Source: JBIOXB01 sp050732395 (GTDB taxonomy: Bacteria > Zhuqueibacterota > Zhuqueibacteria > Zhuqueibacterales > Zhuqueibacteraceae). From it: a stretch of 64,000 nt of DNA. Location of the stretch: NCBI GenBank assembly GCA_050732395.1, contig JBOHQX010000408.1, forward strand, positions 1 to 64,000, given 5' to 3'. Position 1 is the stretch's first letter, and every line of letters begins with the position of its first letter. The notes beneath the pieces were generated by a model. It had not been told where the DNA came from, searched no databases, and saw only the letters and a list, made by a program, of their open reading frames with translations. A program made the translations under genes and the position numbers. Below, piece by piece: positions 45,001 to 54,861 of the stretch.

Positions 45001-45593
45001 AGCTCCCTTTCTCGCTTCCCGACAAACCGTTGATTTTAGCCTCCTCATCGCCGCGCCGCGCGGAGCTGCTGCGCCGAATCGGGCTTGCCTGCGAGGTGCA
45101 AGCCAGCGCCGCGCCCGAAGATGATTTATTGCATTGTCCGCCACGCGAGATGGTGCAACTGCTGGCCGAACGTAAAGCCCTCACCGTTGCCGAGAAATAC
45201 GAGCGTGCGCTGGTGATTGGCGCGGACACGACCGTCGTGCTGGATCAGCAGATACTCGGCAAGCCCGCCTCGCCCGCGCATGCGCGCGAGATGCTCGCCA
45301 TGCTGTCCGGCCGTACGCATCAAGTTTATACCGGCTTCGCTCTCCTTGACCAACCTTCGCGGCGTTTGATGACCGGCGTCGAAGACACCTCCGTCACCTT
45401 CCGCCGCCTGTCCCCGCGCGAAATCGCCGCTTACGTCGATACTGGCGCTGCTCTCGACAAGGCCGGCGCGTACGGCATCCAGGATTTCAGTGCGGTTTTC
45501 ACGGAGCGCATCGAGGGCTGCTTTTACAACGTCGTCGGCTTACCGCTCACGCGCTTTTATTTGGCGCTGCAAAAATTTCTCGAGCATCAATAA
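44997..45593 (+). CDS. maf: Maf-family nucleotide pyrophosphatase
   Basis: A 198-residue protein. LILASSSPRRAELLRRIGL is the N-terminal Maf signature, ALVIGADTTVVLDQQILGKP the metal-binding strand, and GRTHQVYTGFAL and GAYGIQDFSAVF complete it. It cleaves dTTP/UTP or modified nucleotides to monophosphates. Translation is coupled to dtd. The UbiA-dtd-maf order forms one operon. Confidence 0.95.
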   Translation: MKLPFSLPDKPLILASSSPRRAELLRRIGLACEVQASAAPEDDLLHCPPREMVQLLAERKALTVAEKYERALVIGADTTVVLDQQILGKPASPAHAREMLAMLSGRTHQVYTGFALLDQPSRRLMTGVEDTSVTFRRLSPREIAAYVDTGAALDKAGAYGIQDFSAVFTERIEGCFYNVVGLPLTRFYLALQKFLEHQ

Positions 45594-45774
45594 AAGCCTT
45601 GCGACTTCGAAGATACGGCGCCTGCTTTCAACAAACTACCGCCCGGGCGTTGTAAATCTTCCTGGTGAGGAGCCCACTTTTCCAACGTATTGCTTCAACC
45701 CCTGCAAAAGCAAGGGCGTCCCGCCGGTGATCTGAATAGATGCAATTCGGATAGCTTTGGTTGAAGGTGGAGAG

Positions 45775-46662
45775 ATGATTACAATTGGCGAACAAATCCA
45801 GCAAGCACGCGTGGGCAAAAATCTCTCGCTTGAGGAAATATCCAATCGCTTGCGCATCAACGTCGCCTATCTGAAAGACATCGAGCAAAGCAAATTCGAT
45901 TTTCTGCCCAGGCCCTATGTGATTGCCTTTACGAAAATCTTTGCAAACTTTGTGGGCTTGAGCGGCGACGAGGTCGTGGCGCCGCTGCGGGAGCAATTCG
46001 GCGCGCCCACCACCGCCTTGCCCGTGTCCGTTCACACGGTGCCGGAATCGCAGTGGCTCGAGCCGCCCCCCTTGCCCCCGCGCGCTACGATACTCCGCGA
46101 GCGGCAGCGGCCAGGTATGAGACGCATACCCTATATCCGGGAGATGGCCATCAGTCTGGGAATCATTCTGGCGATCGCGCTCTTGCTTTATCTGGTGTCA
46201 CGCTCGGGCGAGAGCGGATCGGACGATATGTCATTGGAGACCCCCGCGGCACCTCCGGTCTCGTCGTCTGCGACAACGTCGGAGGTGACTTTGGACCAGA
46301 TGGAGGAACAAGCGCGGCAATACGCCAAACCCGATACCACGCTGGAGTCCAAGATCTTGACATTGGAGGCCAGAATCAATGCGCAAGTTTGGGCGCGGCT
46401 CATTATCGACGGCAAAGATACGTTGGAAGCAACCATGCCTGCAGGCAGCATTCAAACCTGGCAGGCACAAGAAAACTTCAAGCTGCGCGTGGGTAACGTC
46501 AGCGCTTTGACTTTGACGCTCAACGGCAAACGGTTGGAGAGTCTCGGGCCGGGCAGCGGACCCGCCAATGTGACGATCACGCGTGAGGGCGTAATACCTG
46601 AACGGGCACGCACGAGCTCGCGCGCCAGAAGAGGAAGCACCGATACGACGCGGAGATTATGA
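45775..46662 (+). CDS. RodZ-like protein (HTH, membrane helix, DUF4115)
   Basis: About 295 residues. The N-terminal helix-turn-helix (residues ~1-70) reads ITIGEQIQQARVGKNLSLEE, ISNRLRINVAYLKDIEQ and FLPRPYVIAFTKIFANFVGL, as in RodZ. A membrane helix follows (AISLGIILAIALLLYLVS, ~122-139), then a Ser/Thr-rich linker and a beta domain (~200-275: WARLIIDGKDTLEATMPAGS) of the DUF4115 kind. Such proteins tie MreB to the elongation wall-synthesis complex. mreB is not in the window. It lies just before mpl, in line with a wall-synthesis operon. GGAGAG precedes ATG 45775. Confidence 0.85.
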   Translation: MITIGEQIQQARVGKNLSLEEISNRLRINVAYLKDIEQSKFDFLPRPYVIAFTKIFANFVGLSGDEVVAPLREQFGAPTTALPVSVHTVPESQWLEPPPLPPRATILRERQRPGMRRIPYIREMAISLGIILAIALLLYLVSRSGESGSDDMSLETPAAPPVSSSATTSEVTLDQMEEQARQYAKPDTTLESKILTLEARINAQVWARLIIDGKDTLEATMPAGSIQTWQAQENFKLRVGNVSALTLTLNGKRLESLGPGSGPANVTITREGVIPERARTSSRARRGSTDTTRRL

Positions 46663-46672
46663 AAGGATTGTT

Positions 46673-48079
46673 GTGCCTAAGCGGATTCATATGATCGCGA
46701 TTTGCGGTACGGGCATGGCGGCGCTGGCCGGCATGCTCAAGCAACGCGGTCACACTGTCACCGGCTCGGATAGCAATGTCTATCCGCCGATGAGCACGTT
46801 CCTGGAAGGCCTCGGCATACAAGTCTATCAAGGGTTCGATCCGGCGCACCTGCAGCCCCATCCAGAGCTGGTCATTATCGGCAATGCGATGTCGCGCGGC
46901 AATCCCGAAGTCGAGTATGTTCTCAATGAACAAATTCCCTATGCTTCCTTACCTGAGACGTTGAAGAACTATTTCATCCGCGGCAAATATTCCTGCGTCG
47001 TCGCGGGCACGCATGGCAAAACCACCACCAGCAGCTTGCTCGCCTGGACCTTGCACAGCGCGGGTTTGGATCCAAGCTTTTTCATCGGTGGCATTCCGGA
47101 GAATTTCGGGCAAGGCTTTCGCCTGGGCGAAGGCCGGCATTTCGTGCTCGAAGGTGATGAGTACGATTCCGCCTTCTTCGACAAGGGGCCAAAGTTTCTG
47201 CATTATTTGCCCCAGCTCGTTATTTTGAACAACGTCGAGTACGACCACGCCGATATTTATGGCAGCTTCGCCGAAGTGAAAATCTCTTTTCGCCGGTTGA
47301 TCAATCTCGTTCCGGCGCGCGGTTTCCTGGTGGCGTGCAGCGATGATCCCACCGTGCGCAGCATGCTCCCGGCCGCGTTCGCGCAGGTGATCACCTTCGG
47401 CATGGGCGAAGAGGCGCAATGGCGCGCATACGATATTCGCGTGGAGGCGAATGGAACGCAATTCTCGGTGCTGCGTAATCAGGAAAAGCTCGGCCCTTTT
47501 TTCGTGCATTTGCACGGCGAGCACAACGTCAAAAATGGCGTGGCGGTCGTGGCGGCGGCACATGCGCTGGGCATTTCCTTCGAGAAAACCGCAAGCGCTT
47601 TGCAGAACTTCAAGAACGTGCGACGGCGTCTGCAATTGCTGTATGATCACAACGGCGTCAAGATCTTCGATGATTTTGCCCATCACCCCACGGCAATTCG
47701 CGAGACGATCGCAGCGGTCAAACAGCGTTTTCCAGAACAGCGCCTGTGGGCGATGTTCGAGCCGCGCTCGGCCACGAGCAAGCGCAAGGTTTTTGAGCAG
47801 GAGTATTTGCAGGCTTTTCGCGCGGCCCAAGGGGTGGTTCTGGCACCGGTGTATCGTCCCGACAAGGTGCCGGAAGCGGAACGGCTTTCCCTCTCCGCAG
47901 TTGTGGAAGGTATTCGGGCGCGCGGCATCACTGCGGAAATAACGCCAACCGGGGAAGCGATGGCGGATTATCTCTTTCGGCACGCTGTGCCGGGCGACAT
48001 TTTGCTTTTTATGAGCAACGGTGATTTTGGTGGAACACCGGCGCTCTTGATCAATAAACTCAAAGCCGGCGGGCGATGA
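46673..48079 (+). CDS. mpl: UDP-MurNAc:tripeptide ligase
   Basis: A 468-residue ligase. GTG 46673 follows AAAGGA. It has an N-domain nucleotide loop ICGTGMAALAGMLKQRGHTV, the P-loop VVAGTHGKTTTSSLLAW, LEGDEYDSAFFDKGPKFLHY (diagnostic of Mpl over MurC), VEYDHADIYGSF and DDFAHHPTAIRETI. Mpl attaches recycled L-Ala-gamma-D-Glu-meso-DAP to UDP-MurNAc. It fits the NlpC/P60, NamZ-like and PBP genes in the window and implies meso-DAP peptidoglycan. Normal length. Confidence 0.95.
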   Translation: MPKRIHMIAICGTGMAALAGMLKQRGHTVTGSDSNVYPPMSTFLEGLGIQVYQGFDPAHLQPHPELVIIGNAMSRGNPEVEYVLNEQIPYASLPETLKNYFIRGKYSCVVAGTHGKTTTSSLLAWTLHSAGLDPSFFIGGIPENFGQGFRLGEGRHFVLEGDEYDSAFFDKGPKFLHYLPQLVILNNVEYDHADIYGSFAEVKISFRRLINLVPARGFLVACSDDPTVRSMLPAAFAQVITFGMGEEAQWRAYDIRVEANGTQFSVLRNQEKLGPFFVHLHGEHNVKNGVAVVAAAHALGISFEKTASALQNFKNVRRRLQLLYDHNGVKIFDDFAHHPTAIRETIAAVKQRFPEQRLWAMFEPRSATSKRKVFEQEYLQAFRAAQGVVLAPVYRPDKVPEAERLSLSAVVEGIRARGITAEITPTGEAMADYLFRHAVPGDILLFMSNGDFGGTPALLINKLKAGGR

Positions 48080-48131
48080 CCGCATGGACATCGCGGCGCC
48101 TTCTTAAACATCTTCAAGCGGTGCGAGGCCA

Positions 48132-48830
48132 ATGATGGAACAGAACAATCCAGATGCATCCGCAGGAGCGGAAGATTATTCCCCAGATTCAAAATATGAT
48201 GCAGGCGATACCGAGAGCAGCATGGGCGACCTTGCCGAGACGGACCGGCCGAAAAATTTTCATCGCGACCGGCCAGGGCCATCCGGCGATTCACGGCGCC
48301 GGCCAGATCGCGGCGGTCGTGGCCGTCATGAGGGTGGCGGGCCCAGGCGCGGAGGACGCAGGCCGCCTTCGAGGTTTCAGGAGGAGGGGCCGCAAGAGGT
48401 CGACGCGCGCATTCAGGAAATGATCGACGCGGCGGAAGCCAGGTTGAGCGCTTCGCACCAGCCGATCACGCTGGAAAATCTCAACCCGTTCGAGCGCAAG
48501 CAAATTCATCAGCATTTCGAGCGCCGCAAGATGATGTACGAAACCAAGACCTACCGTCGCGGCGAGGAACACGTGCTCTGGGTTTTTCCAGTCGCCAACT
48601 TGAAGAAGTTCGCGGAGAGCAAAGCGCAAGAGGCGCTCGAGCGCGGCGAGGAAATCGCGCTGCCGCCGATGAGCAATTACGAGCGCTTCATCGTGCACAA
48701 CATTCTCAAAGAGTTTGGCAGCATAGATACGCTCTCGGCCGGCGAAGGTGAAGGCCGCCACATCGTCATCCAACCCAAGAAATTTGGGCGGAGCTTGCGG
48801 AAGATTGCGAAGAAGATCAAGCTGTTTTGA
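48132..48830 (+). CDS. R3H-domain nucleic-acid-binding protein
   Basis: A 232-residue protein. Residues ~1-85 are a low-complexity Arg/Gly/Pro-rich tail (RRRPDRGGRGRHEGGGPRRG) like RNA-binding RGG boxes. Residues ~108-165 (LNPFERKQIHQHFERRKMMY) look like a diverged R3H. Residues ~180-220 are a clear R3H: MSNYERFIVHNILKEFGSID, then SAGEGEGRHIVIQP. R3H binds single-stranded nucleic acid through the R-x3-H pair; here it is Arg-Phe-Ile-Val-His. Jag/KhpB-type proteins are the nearest named relatives, but no KH domain is seen. It probably follows mpl in the same operon. Confidence 0.85.
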   Translation: MMEQNNPDASAGAEDYSPDSKYDAGDTESSMGDLAETDRPKNFHRDRPGPSGDSRRRPDRGGRGRHEGGGPRRGGRRPPSRFQEEGPQEVDARIQEMIDAAEARLSASHQPITLENLNPFERKQIHQHFERRKMMYETKTYRRGEEHVLWVFPVANLKKFAESKAQEALERGEEIALPPMSNYERFIVHNILKEFGSIDTLSAGEGEGRHIVIQPKKFGRSLRKIAKKIKLF

Positions 48831-49309
48831 TTCTTGATGGTGGCCATCATGGAACGCCATGAGCAGAAAGCAGTGATTCTACTCATGGCGGCCTGGTTTT
48901 AGCTGCTCAAACGCAAAGCAATGAAGAAGGAGCACAAATCGTAAGTGCCTCGGTGACTATTATTACAACCTCAGGGCAGCGCCACCAGCGAGACTGTCAT
49001 GCTGAAAGCATCTTCCCAAGCGCTGGGCACGAGGCAGAAATGGACCGTGGTATATTGGCATGGGAAAATGCTGTCGGCGTTGTAAACGGAAAACGCATTA
49101 CACAGATATTGAGATAATGCGCGAACCGGCTCCCTATAATCGCGTTTTCACACACTGTGATTGTTGCAAAATGGCAGTGTCGGATTCTTATGCAAACGTC
49201 TGAACTTGAGGCTGTAGTGCTCTTCAGAAGTTTCTTGAGAAGGCAAAACAATTACGGGCAAAACAATTAAGAAGCTTCGGGCAAGATGATTGAGTGGCAA
49301 CATGATCTC
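48831..49309. other. Gene-free stretch with dispersed repeats
   Basis: No gene is supported. GCCATGAG (48856 region) pairs with CTCATGGC (48890 region) and may end the R3H transcript. TGTCATGCTGAAAGCATCTT at 48995 belongs to the GTCAT-type repeat family. TTCAGAAGTTTCTTGAGAAG at 49223 onward, with GGCAAAACAATTACGGGC, is a second copy of the repeat at 11630-11676. Confidence 0.6.
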
Positions 49310-49392
49310 GGATCATGTGAATCAATTGATAAGAGCCTCCCATCGGCGCATCAAAATACTTCGCCCCGAAATAATCCCCATTCACACCGTCT
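49310..49392 (-). pseudogene. RHS-core-like fragment
   Basis: On the minus strand, directly after the metalloprotease remnant, one frame reads VNGDYFGAKYFDAPMGG. This resembles the RHS repeat-associated core motif (YDYFGARYYDxxIGR). A near-identical 28-bp stretch recurs at 56493-56520 (two mismatches). It is tens of residues long, without start or stop, so a decayed remnant. Confidence 0.4.
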
Positions 49393-51333
49393 CTATATAT
49401 CCGTTAGGGCATAAAAAATCGTCACCGCTGGTATGGCATTCACCCCGAGCGCGATTTTGCCCTGGCGTAAAATTTTTTCCGCCGCATTTCTTCGTGACAC
49501 CAACAACAAGCCATTGTTCGCCACGCCGCGAGCCACCCACTGGTCTATGGCTTGTGTGATATCGACTTCCACCAATTCAATCCCCGTTTTCTGACGGCGA
49601 ATTCTCGCCGTAACGGGATACGTGTTATAGGCGAGATCTGCCTGCGGCGAGCTTTTGTTTGGGGCGGAGATCAAGGCCTCGAGCATGCTGAGCGCACCGG
49701 CGTCCGTCGCGAGCACATCCACTTCAAAAGCCAGCACGGCATAAACGATATTGATTTTCTCCGGAGCCGCTTTGTCGAAATCAGGCAGATCGAATTCAAA
49801 AAAGTTGTTCCATTTTTGCGCCATAAAATTGTTGCCGGATGTCAAATAATATATGATCATGCCGATGGCGGTGTTGTAGCTCGGACTGCCGGCGGTATAG
49901 CCGAAATTATTCCACTTGAGATTGCTGGACTGGCTTTGTTCCAGAAATAGGCCGAACTCGTTGGCATAAAGATCATTGTCGTGAATGTCAGCGGAAGATC
50001 CGGTCTGCAAGCGAACGCCGTATTGGCAGTTGTGAATGTAGTTTTTGTAAATCTGCACAGTCGAGCTCGAGACCAGAATGCCGGCGTTGGCGCTGCTATT
50101 AGAAATATCATTATCACGAACAATGATAGTGCCGGTGCCTACGGCTTGAAGATTGCCATTAACGATCAAAATCGCGCCGGAAGCAAACGAAGCCGTGGTG
50201 CCCGGCATGACTGTGAGCGTTTTGCCGGAATTGAGTGTTACGTTGCCGCCGATGGATTCTGAAACTTCCCACCAGGAATCTTCGGTTAGAGTTCCGGCAT
50301 TAAAGTTGAGAACAATGCTTGCGGTAATATTGTTGCCATTCTGGCCGATGTTTGTCACTGCAATTCCTGTATTATTTCCATTGGAACGGTCGGAATTGGG
50401 TCTTGTCCAAGGTGTGAATTGAATCTTGTTGCCGGGTTTGTATGAATCAGTTGGTTGTCAGTAACCAAGAAGCTATTATCTGCTGGTTCCCAATGTATTC
50501 GATCTCTTTTTAAAGCTGTACTCGGCCGGATGTGAGCGATCATAAGACCAGTGCCAGGCAAATCGTTTTGCAGCCAAAGGTCACCTTTTTTGTAGACACT
50601 CAGTTTTTGCCGGTTTTCAAGAAGAAAATACTCGTCACTTCCAGTTATGTTGATACGATAGTAGCTCGATGTTGTAATAGCGTCGGTTATAGTTACGGAG
50701 GTATTCGTTGAAATAACGGTGGGATTAATCCATTGGAGCAGGAGACGCTCAAAGCCGCACATTGCCAGAGCGCCAATGTTAAAGTCTCCAATGCCAAATT
50801 CTCCGATATACTCAAAATGATCACCTCCAAATTGATAATGACCGACTTCGTGGCTGACTATTTCGCGGAAATAAGTGAGGGTATAAACGTTATTTTGTGT
50901 AGTTCCCGATCCCGGGAAACCGCCTAGAATGGTCTTTACATCCCGAACGATACTCCCCTAAGGTGAAAAGCGTCGTTGGACATAACATAGTAATAGCCAC
51001 TCATGCCACCCGAAGTATAGGGCGGCGTCGCCTGAGAATGGACCAATTTTGCTCCTGTAGCCCAATTAGGAATAGCATGGAGACTGCTCGGCCAGCCATT
51101 CGTAGCATCCGAAATGCAAGATGGTGGGCTATCAAAATTATCATCTTGGAATTGAACGAAAACAATCAGTATACGAAACGTACCTGTTGTTGGAATGTAG
51201 GGAGGTTGCAAAGACGATGATACATTACCACAGAATGGTTGTATGTTTGCCCATATTCTGTTCGCTGAAAGCCATTCCAAACAACATGTAAAAGACAAAA
51301 TAAAAAAAATGCGGCATGCGAAAGCCGTTTCAT
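49393..51333 (-). pseudogene. M6-type metalloprotease remnant with beta-helix/DNRLRE part
   Basis: Three or more frameshifts break this gene. GGAGG then ATG 51333 give a signal peptide in one frame (KRLSHAAFFLFC). A poly-T tract near 51300 shifts to the next frame, which has PTTGTFRILIVFVQFQDDNF and GYYYVMSNDAFHL, as in immune-inhibitor A/M6 proteases. After a gap and shift near 50950 the next frame has REIVSHEVGHYQFGGDH, the HExxH zinc site. A final shift near 50430 leads to KIQFTPWTRPNSDRSNG, a right-handed beta-helix (NDISNSSANAGILVSSSTVQ and on) and a DNRLRE-like end. A central stretch expected between DAFHL and HEVGH is missing. The gene is dead. Confidence 0.75.
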
Positions 51334-51381
51334 GTAACCTCCATGTGCTATACATCAGTTAAAGCCTCAACTCAATCCTGT

Positions 51382-52332
51382 CTATTTCACTATCATGAAT
51401 TTACGGGTAAGATGTTGTGATGCATTGTTAGTCAGCACTAAGAAGTATGTCCCAACTGGCGCTAGTTTTGCAGTTAGGAAATCTTTTGCGTTCCAATGTA
51501 AAGAGTGAACTCCAACACTGAAATCAGCGAAGGGAAACACATAAATCTGCCTGCCAAGAAGATCAACAATCGAGATTCGTATCTTATCCGGATGTCTCAA
51601 CATAAGCTCAATTTTGACTTCCGACACAACTGGATTAGGATAGTTTCTAAAGTATACCAAAGAGGTGGGAATGAAGGCTTGATCTGAGTCATCTCGTTCA
51701 TTTACCGCAGTGATAGTACCGAATTGTCGCCCATTGATTATGGCGCCGCGTAGTTCAAAGTACCCGCCTTCATAGGTATCTCCATAAAGGCCAATACTGT
51801 CAAGCAGTACAGCATCCGGATTAAACCAAAGCCCATAATTCGGAAGAGTATAACTCCCGACTCCCATCTTGTGCCAAGCATGATTTCCGAAATTCATGAA
51901 TCCAATTTCGTTGACTTGGTAAAAGCCTGAGTCAGATAGAAAGCCTTGATATCCATAACCTTGATAAGGCCAGGTATGTGACACGTGCACTTCAAGCTCG
52001 AATAGCAATACTTCATCGTGAGCAATTGAGTCAGGTGGAACAAAACGTGGCGCGTACTCAAAAACGCTGTGCTCTTCGAGACGTTGAAATTTTAGGGCCC
52101 TACTTTGCAAGTTTCCTTGAATCTCAATGGTCTTGTAAAGTTTGCCATTGGGAAGCAAAGAATCCCCAATCACTTTTCTTTGTTCATAAATAAAAAAGCG
52201 CGGCCCCTCCCAATATTCCCACAAGTCGCCATCGTTTAAAGGATAATGAAACAGTGTTTCGTTTTGGGCGAGTACTGTTGGACACCAACTCCAACAAAGC
52301 ATGATGCGGCAGAGAATGGAAATGCCCTTCAT
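51382..52332 (-). CDS. Secreted protein with C-terminal sorting domain
   Basis: A 316-residue protein with a signal peptide (LCRIMLCWSWCPTVLAQ) and an unrecognised beta-rich body (DGDLWEYWEGPRFFIYEQRK and following). The tail is a sorting domain variant: NYPNPVVSEVKIELML, ISIVDLLGRQIYVF, VGTYFLVLTNN, ending KFMIVK. The gene is AT-richer than the housekeeping genes. It lies 49 bp upstream of the broken metalloprotease on the same strand and may once have been co-expressed with it. Frame is intact. Confidence 0.8.
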   Translation of the reverse strand: MKGISILCRIMLCWSWCPTVLAQNETLFHYPLNDGDLWEYWEGPRFFIYEQRKVIGDSLLPNGKLYKTIEIQGNLQSRALKFQRLEEHSVFEYAPRFVPPDSIAHDEVLLFELEVHVSHTWPYQGYGYQGFLSDSGFYQVNEIGFMNFGNHAWHKMGVGSYTLPNYGLWFNPDAVLLDSIGLYGDTYEGGYFELRGAIINGRQFGTITAVNERDDSDQAFIPTSLVYFRNYPNPVVSEVKIELMLRHPDKIRISIVDLLGRQIYVFPFADFSVGVHSLHWNAKDFLTAKLAPVGTYFLVLTNNASQHLTRKFMIVK

Positions 52333-52839
52333 GGATTCACTCTGACTGTATTCGCAACAATGGGAACATCATAAGTGGAATCGTGACATTCACTATAATA
52401 AATCTGCGCCTGATGCTGAAACATCAGGCTACGAGGTGGAAGTCATCTAAAGATGACTGATAATCCATAGGTGGTCGCCAACTTTAGTTGGCTTGCATCT
52501 TTTAGCCTCATGATTCATCATCAGGCGGGCGTTGGCGAAAGCCTTCAGGCTCGCGGGTTGCACGTCAAACTCAACCTCGATCATCAAGTCCGCAAAGAGC
52601 GTCAACAAAACAGCTCAGCCTCCCGAAATGCGTTTTTAAATGGCTTTTGCCGGCCTTGCCAGGTCGTCGGCTATCTCTATCGACAGTATGCGGTGGAAGC
52701 TGCTGTTTTCCTTGGTGAATTTCAAAGGTCAGCGTCGATTTAGCGTCGTTATAAAACGCATAAAAGCGATTAGCCAGATGCCCAATTCATTTTATTCATA
52801 CGGAAATTGCTCTGACTCTCGAAGAATTGAACAAAAGTT
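52333..52839. repeat. Gene-free stretch with a cluster of small palindromes
   Basis: Three perfect small palindromes lie in series: GCCTGATG/CATCAGGC (52408-52429), AGTCATC/GATGACT (52441-52458) and GCCAAC/GTTGGC (52477-52492), the last two with TAAA/TTTA loops. This resembles palindrome-cluster repeats seen in many environmental genomes and may be a fossil mobile element. Nothing coding is convincing in 52520-52839. Confidence 0.55.
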
Positions 52840-53238
52840 TTACTTCTTTGCGGGCACGGTTAAACTAGTTGCCTCGAAAGTAACTTTATCCGGCGTCTTT
52901 TTGCCTTTGATGAAGCCGGACAATTCTTTTGGATTGGGTATTCTCAGAACGTCTCCGAGAACAAAGTGTTCGTTGGCGGCAGTAAAATAAAAACGGTTCT
53001 CATTTTCCTTAAATGAAAATTCTGTCGCTTGCGTAAACGCAAAATCAGTCAATTGCTTGACGCAGAACAACGACTTGATGAGAACGATGATGCGATGTTC
53101 CGTAGCGCCGATAAAGCAATCGACGAATTCGTCGCCAGCGTCATGAGAGACAATCCTACCGGCGGCTGATGCTTTAAATTCTTCACCGGTTTTCAGTTCT
53201 TTACTGGCGATCTTGGCCAGCTTGTCGATGTTAATCAT
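52840..53238 (-). CDS. Small cytosolic protein, possible PH-like fold
   Basis: A 132-residue protein with a good ribosome-binding site (AAGGAGC, seven bases before ATG 53238). It reads INIDKLAKIASKELKTGEEF, then FVDCFIGATEHRIIVLIKSL, FSFKENENRFYFTAANEHFV and PNPKELSGFIKGKKTPDKVT. The alternating short strands and closing helix-like part resemble bacterial PH-domain proteins, but no family is recognised with confidence. No signal peptide or membrane segment. It is the only intact-looking gene between 51.4 and 55.2 kb on either strand. Confidence 0.6.
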   Translation of the reverse strand: MINIDKLAKIASKELKTGEEFKASAAGRIVSHDAGDEFVDCFIGATEHRIIVLIKSLFCVKQLTDFAFTQATEFSFKENENRFYFTAANEHFVLGDVLRIPNPKELSGFIKGKKTPDKVTFEATSLTVPAKK

Positions 53239-53533
53239 AATAAGCTCCTTCCGTGTTCATAGCGATTCTGCTCATGAGGGTAACAAGATTAAGAGGGTAG
53301 TTTTCACTGATGTAGAGATTCTGATCGGCAGGAGATGGTCTACCCAAAACAAGGAGAGAAAGCCAAATGAATCGCAGATTAACAAAGGAATTCAAAAGCT
53401 TCATCATCGCCCCGCGGCTTTAGAATGACCGCATCATTACAGCTGATAATGAGACCTTGAAGAGGGAGTAGCGTGAAATCTCAGAAGAGGGAGTCGCCCA
53501 ATGTGAGTCAACAAGAAATCCATACTCACGAAA
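53239..53533. other. Short gene-free gap
   Basis: No convincing gene, repeat or regulatory site is seen beyond the promoter region that must serve the minus-strand gene ending the gap. One short plus-strand frame lacks a ribosome-binding site and matches nothing known. Confidence 0.4.
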
Positions 53534-54139
53534 TTAGTGCAAATCTAATAAATTGACTCTGAAACGCAAGAGGAAAAGTACCGCGCAGCCATAATGCCGG
53601 GCAAAGGTAGCGCAGAGCGGCTGGACGATGGGCTCGAAAAGATTGGCGTCCAGAATGCCGGACTTGAGGGTGTCAATCTTCAGCACACGTGGCACGCCGC
53701 CCAAGTCGACAGAAGTTTTTTCAGAAAGTAAACCGTCTTGGCTTGGCTCGAATAGATGACTTCCAAGTAGGGCTTGTTCGACGCGGCTTCGGAAGAATTG
53801 AACTGCAGTGCTTGGCCGTCGGTGTGCTCGTTGCTCGCCCACAAAATCACGCCGTAGTTGCTGGCTGGAGTGTTTATCCACTTTTGGGTCAGCGTAGATG
53901 AATTCCAGGCCTTCCACACCGAAACAGGATCAGTCGATTTGAACAACATCGTGCTCTCAAAGGCCGCTTTGGCGTCCGTGCCGTTGATCGCGCCGTACTG
54001 CGAGGACCAATTCAGCCGGTCAGCCGGATGTCGCGCGTGGCTTGTAGCTCACCCCAGCTCACCCGAAGGGCCTTTGGGCACGCAACCCAAAAGCATAAAG
54101 AATTTCCAACGGATTGAAAAAAACAACTGATGGAAGATT

Positions 54140-54330
54140 TTGTCAGTTGGGTTTTTCAATCTGTTGGAAAAATCTTTGCGTTCTTTGCGCAAACCTGACT
54201 ATTCTTACGCTAACGCAGCTGCAGGGATGGATCACATGCCCCGAAGGGGCAAAATAGGCCAAGCCCAGGGCAACGCCCTGGGTAAACGCGAACCACAACG
54301 TTTTTCTAGCCCTGCAAGGGCGAAAGAAGG
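54140..54330. repeat. Palindromic repeat block (GCCCCgaaGGGGC family)
   Basis: Three GC-rich palindromes follow one another: GCCCC-GAA-GGGGC (54238-54250), CCCAGGGC-AAC-GCCCTGGG (54264-54282) and GCCCT-GCAA-GGGC (54309-54321). A CTTTGCG-type repeat (about 54169-54190) and TTTTTCAATCTGTTGGAAAAA lie just before. This combination is a dispersed element common in environmental bacterial genomes, here inserted in the DNRLRE remnant. Confidence 0.65.
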
Positions 54331-54430
54331 TGTGAAGAAACCAATTGACGATCCCGAGCCTTCCATTTCGCCCCTTAGTTAGTCCCTTAAAAGTGAAATC
54401 TGTGCTTTTTTTGCAAAGAAATTCAACGTC

Positions 54431-54472
54431 CAAAGCACAAAATCCAAGACTACTTTTGGATTTTGTGCTTTG
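54431..54472. repeat. 17-bp perfect hairpin
   Basis: CAAAGCACAAAATCCAA (54431-54447) pairs perfectly with TTGGATTTTGTGCTTTG (54456-54472) around an 8-nt loop. It belongs to the repeat block inside the DNRLRE remnant. Confidence 0.75.
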
Positions 54473-54861
54473 AATTTTGGGTTTCCGACTCGTTCGGGTT
54501 AGGGGCTTATAGTACCCAAACCCTTGGGCTGACGCCCATGCGCTGTTGCTTGAATACCACCGTTTCATTTGCGCGTTCAGCACCGGTGGCGCCATTGGGA
54601 GAGGGTGGTAGAGTGAACTTGATGATCGTCCGCCGTTTGAGACTGCCGGTGGACTTACCGATGGCCAGCACCGTGCCCGCGCCTTAGTTGCTGCCGTCGT
54701 ACAGCCGGGTGTCATCGTTCGCCGGGCGGTGCAGATTGAACCCAACTCCACGGCACGCCTGCCAGCATGTAGTGCTTACCCGCCTGGTGAATAAAAACAC
54801 GGCATAGCACTTATCCGACCAACAAAAGGGGGTGCACTAAGTTTTTGTTTTTCGCTAAAGG

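Larger units (their letters stand above)
53534..54770 (-). pseudogene. DNRLRE/RHS-like protein remnant interrupted by repeats
   Basis: Pieces of one protein lie on the minus strand. Near 54560-54740 one frame reads DDTRLYDGSN, a stop, then GAGTVLAIGKSTGSLKRRT and IIKFTLP, the start of a DNRLRE domain. Near 53740-54010 another reads WSSQYGAINGTDAKAAFEST, then WKAWNSSTLTQKWINT, YGVILWASNEHTDGQALQFN and KPYLEVIYSS, the rest of such a domain. It ends in KTVYFLKK, like the YFLKDHLG start of an RHS core. Between them is a block of palindromic repeats (54140-54480). Stops and shifts show decay. Confidence 0.6.

Noticed and set aside
45640..45740. Minus-strand stretch reading IQITGGTPLLLQGLKQYVG, like part of a QueE-type radical SAM protein
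   Set aside because: Only about 30 residues, with the key Glu of GGEP replaced and no flanking homology; probably chance.
46949..48091. Minus-strand open frame of 380 codons
   Set aside because: It is the antisense shadow of mpl; no family features or start signal.
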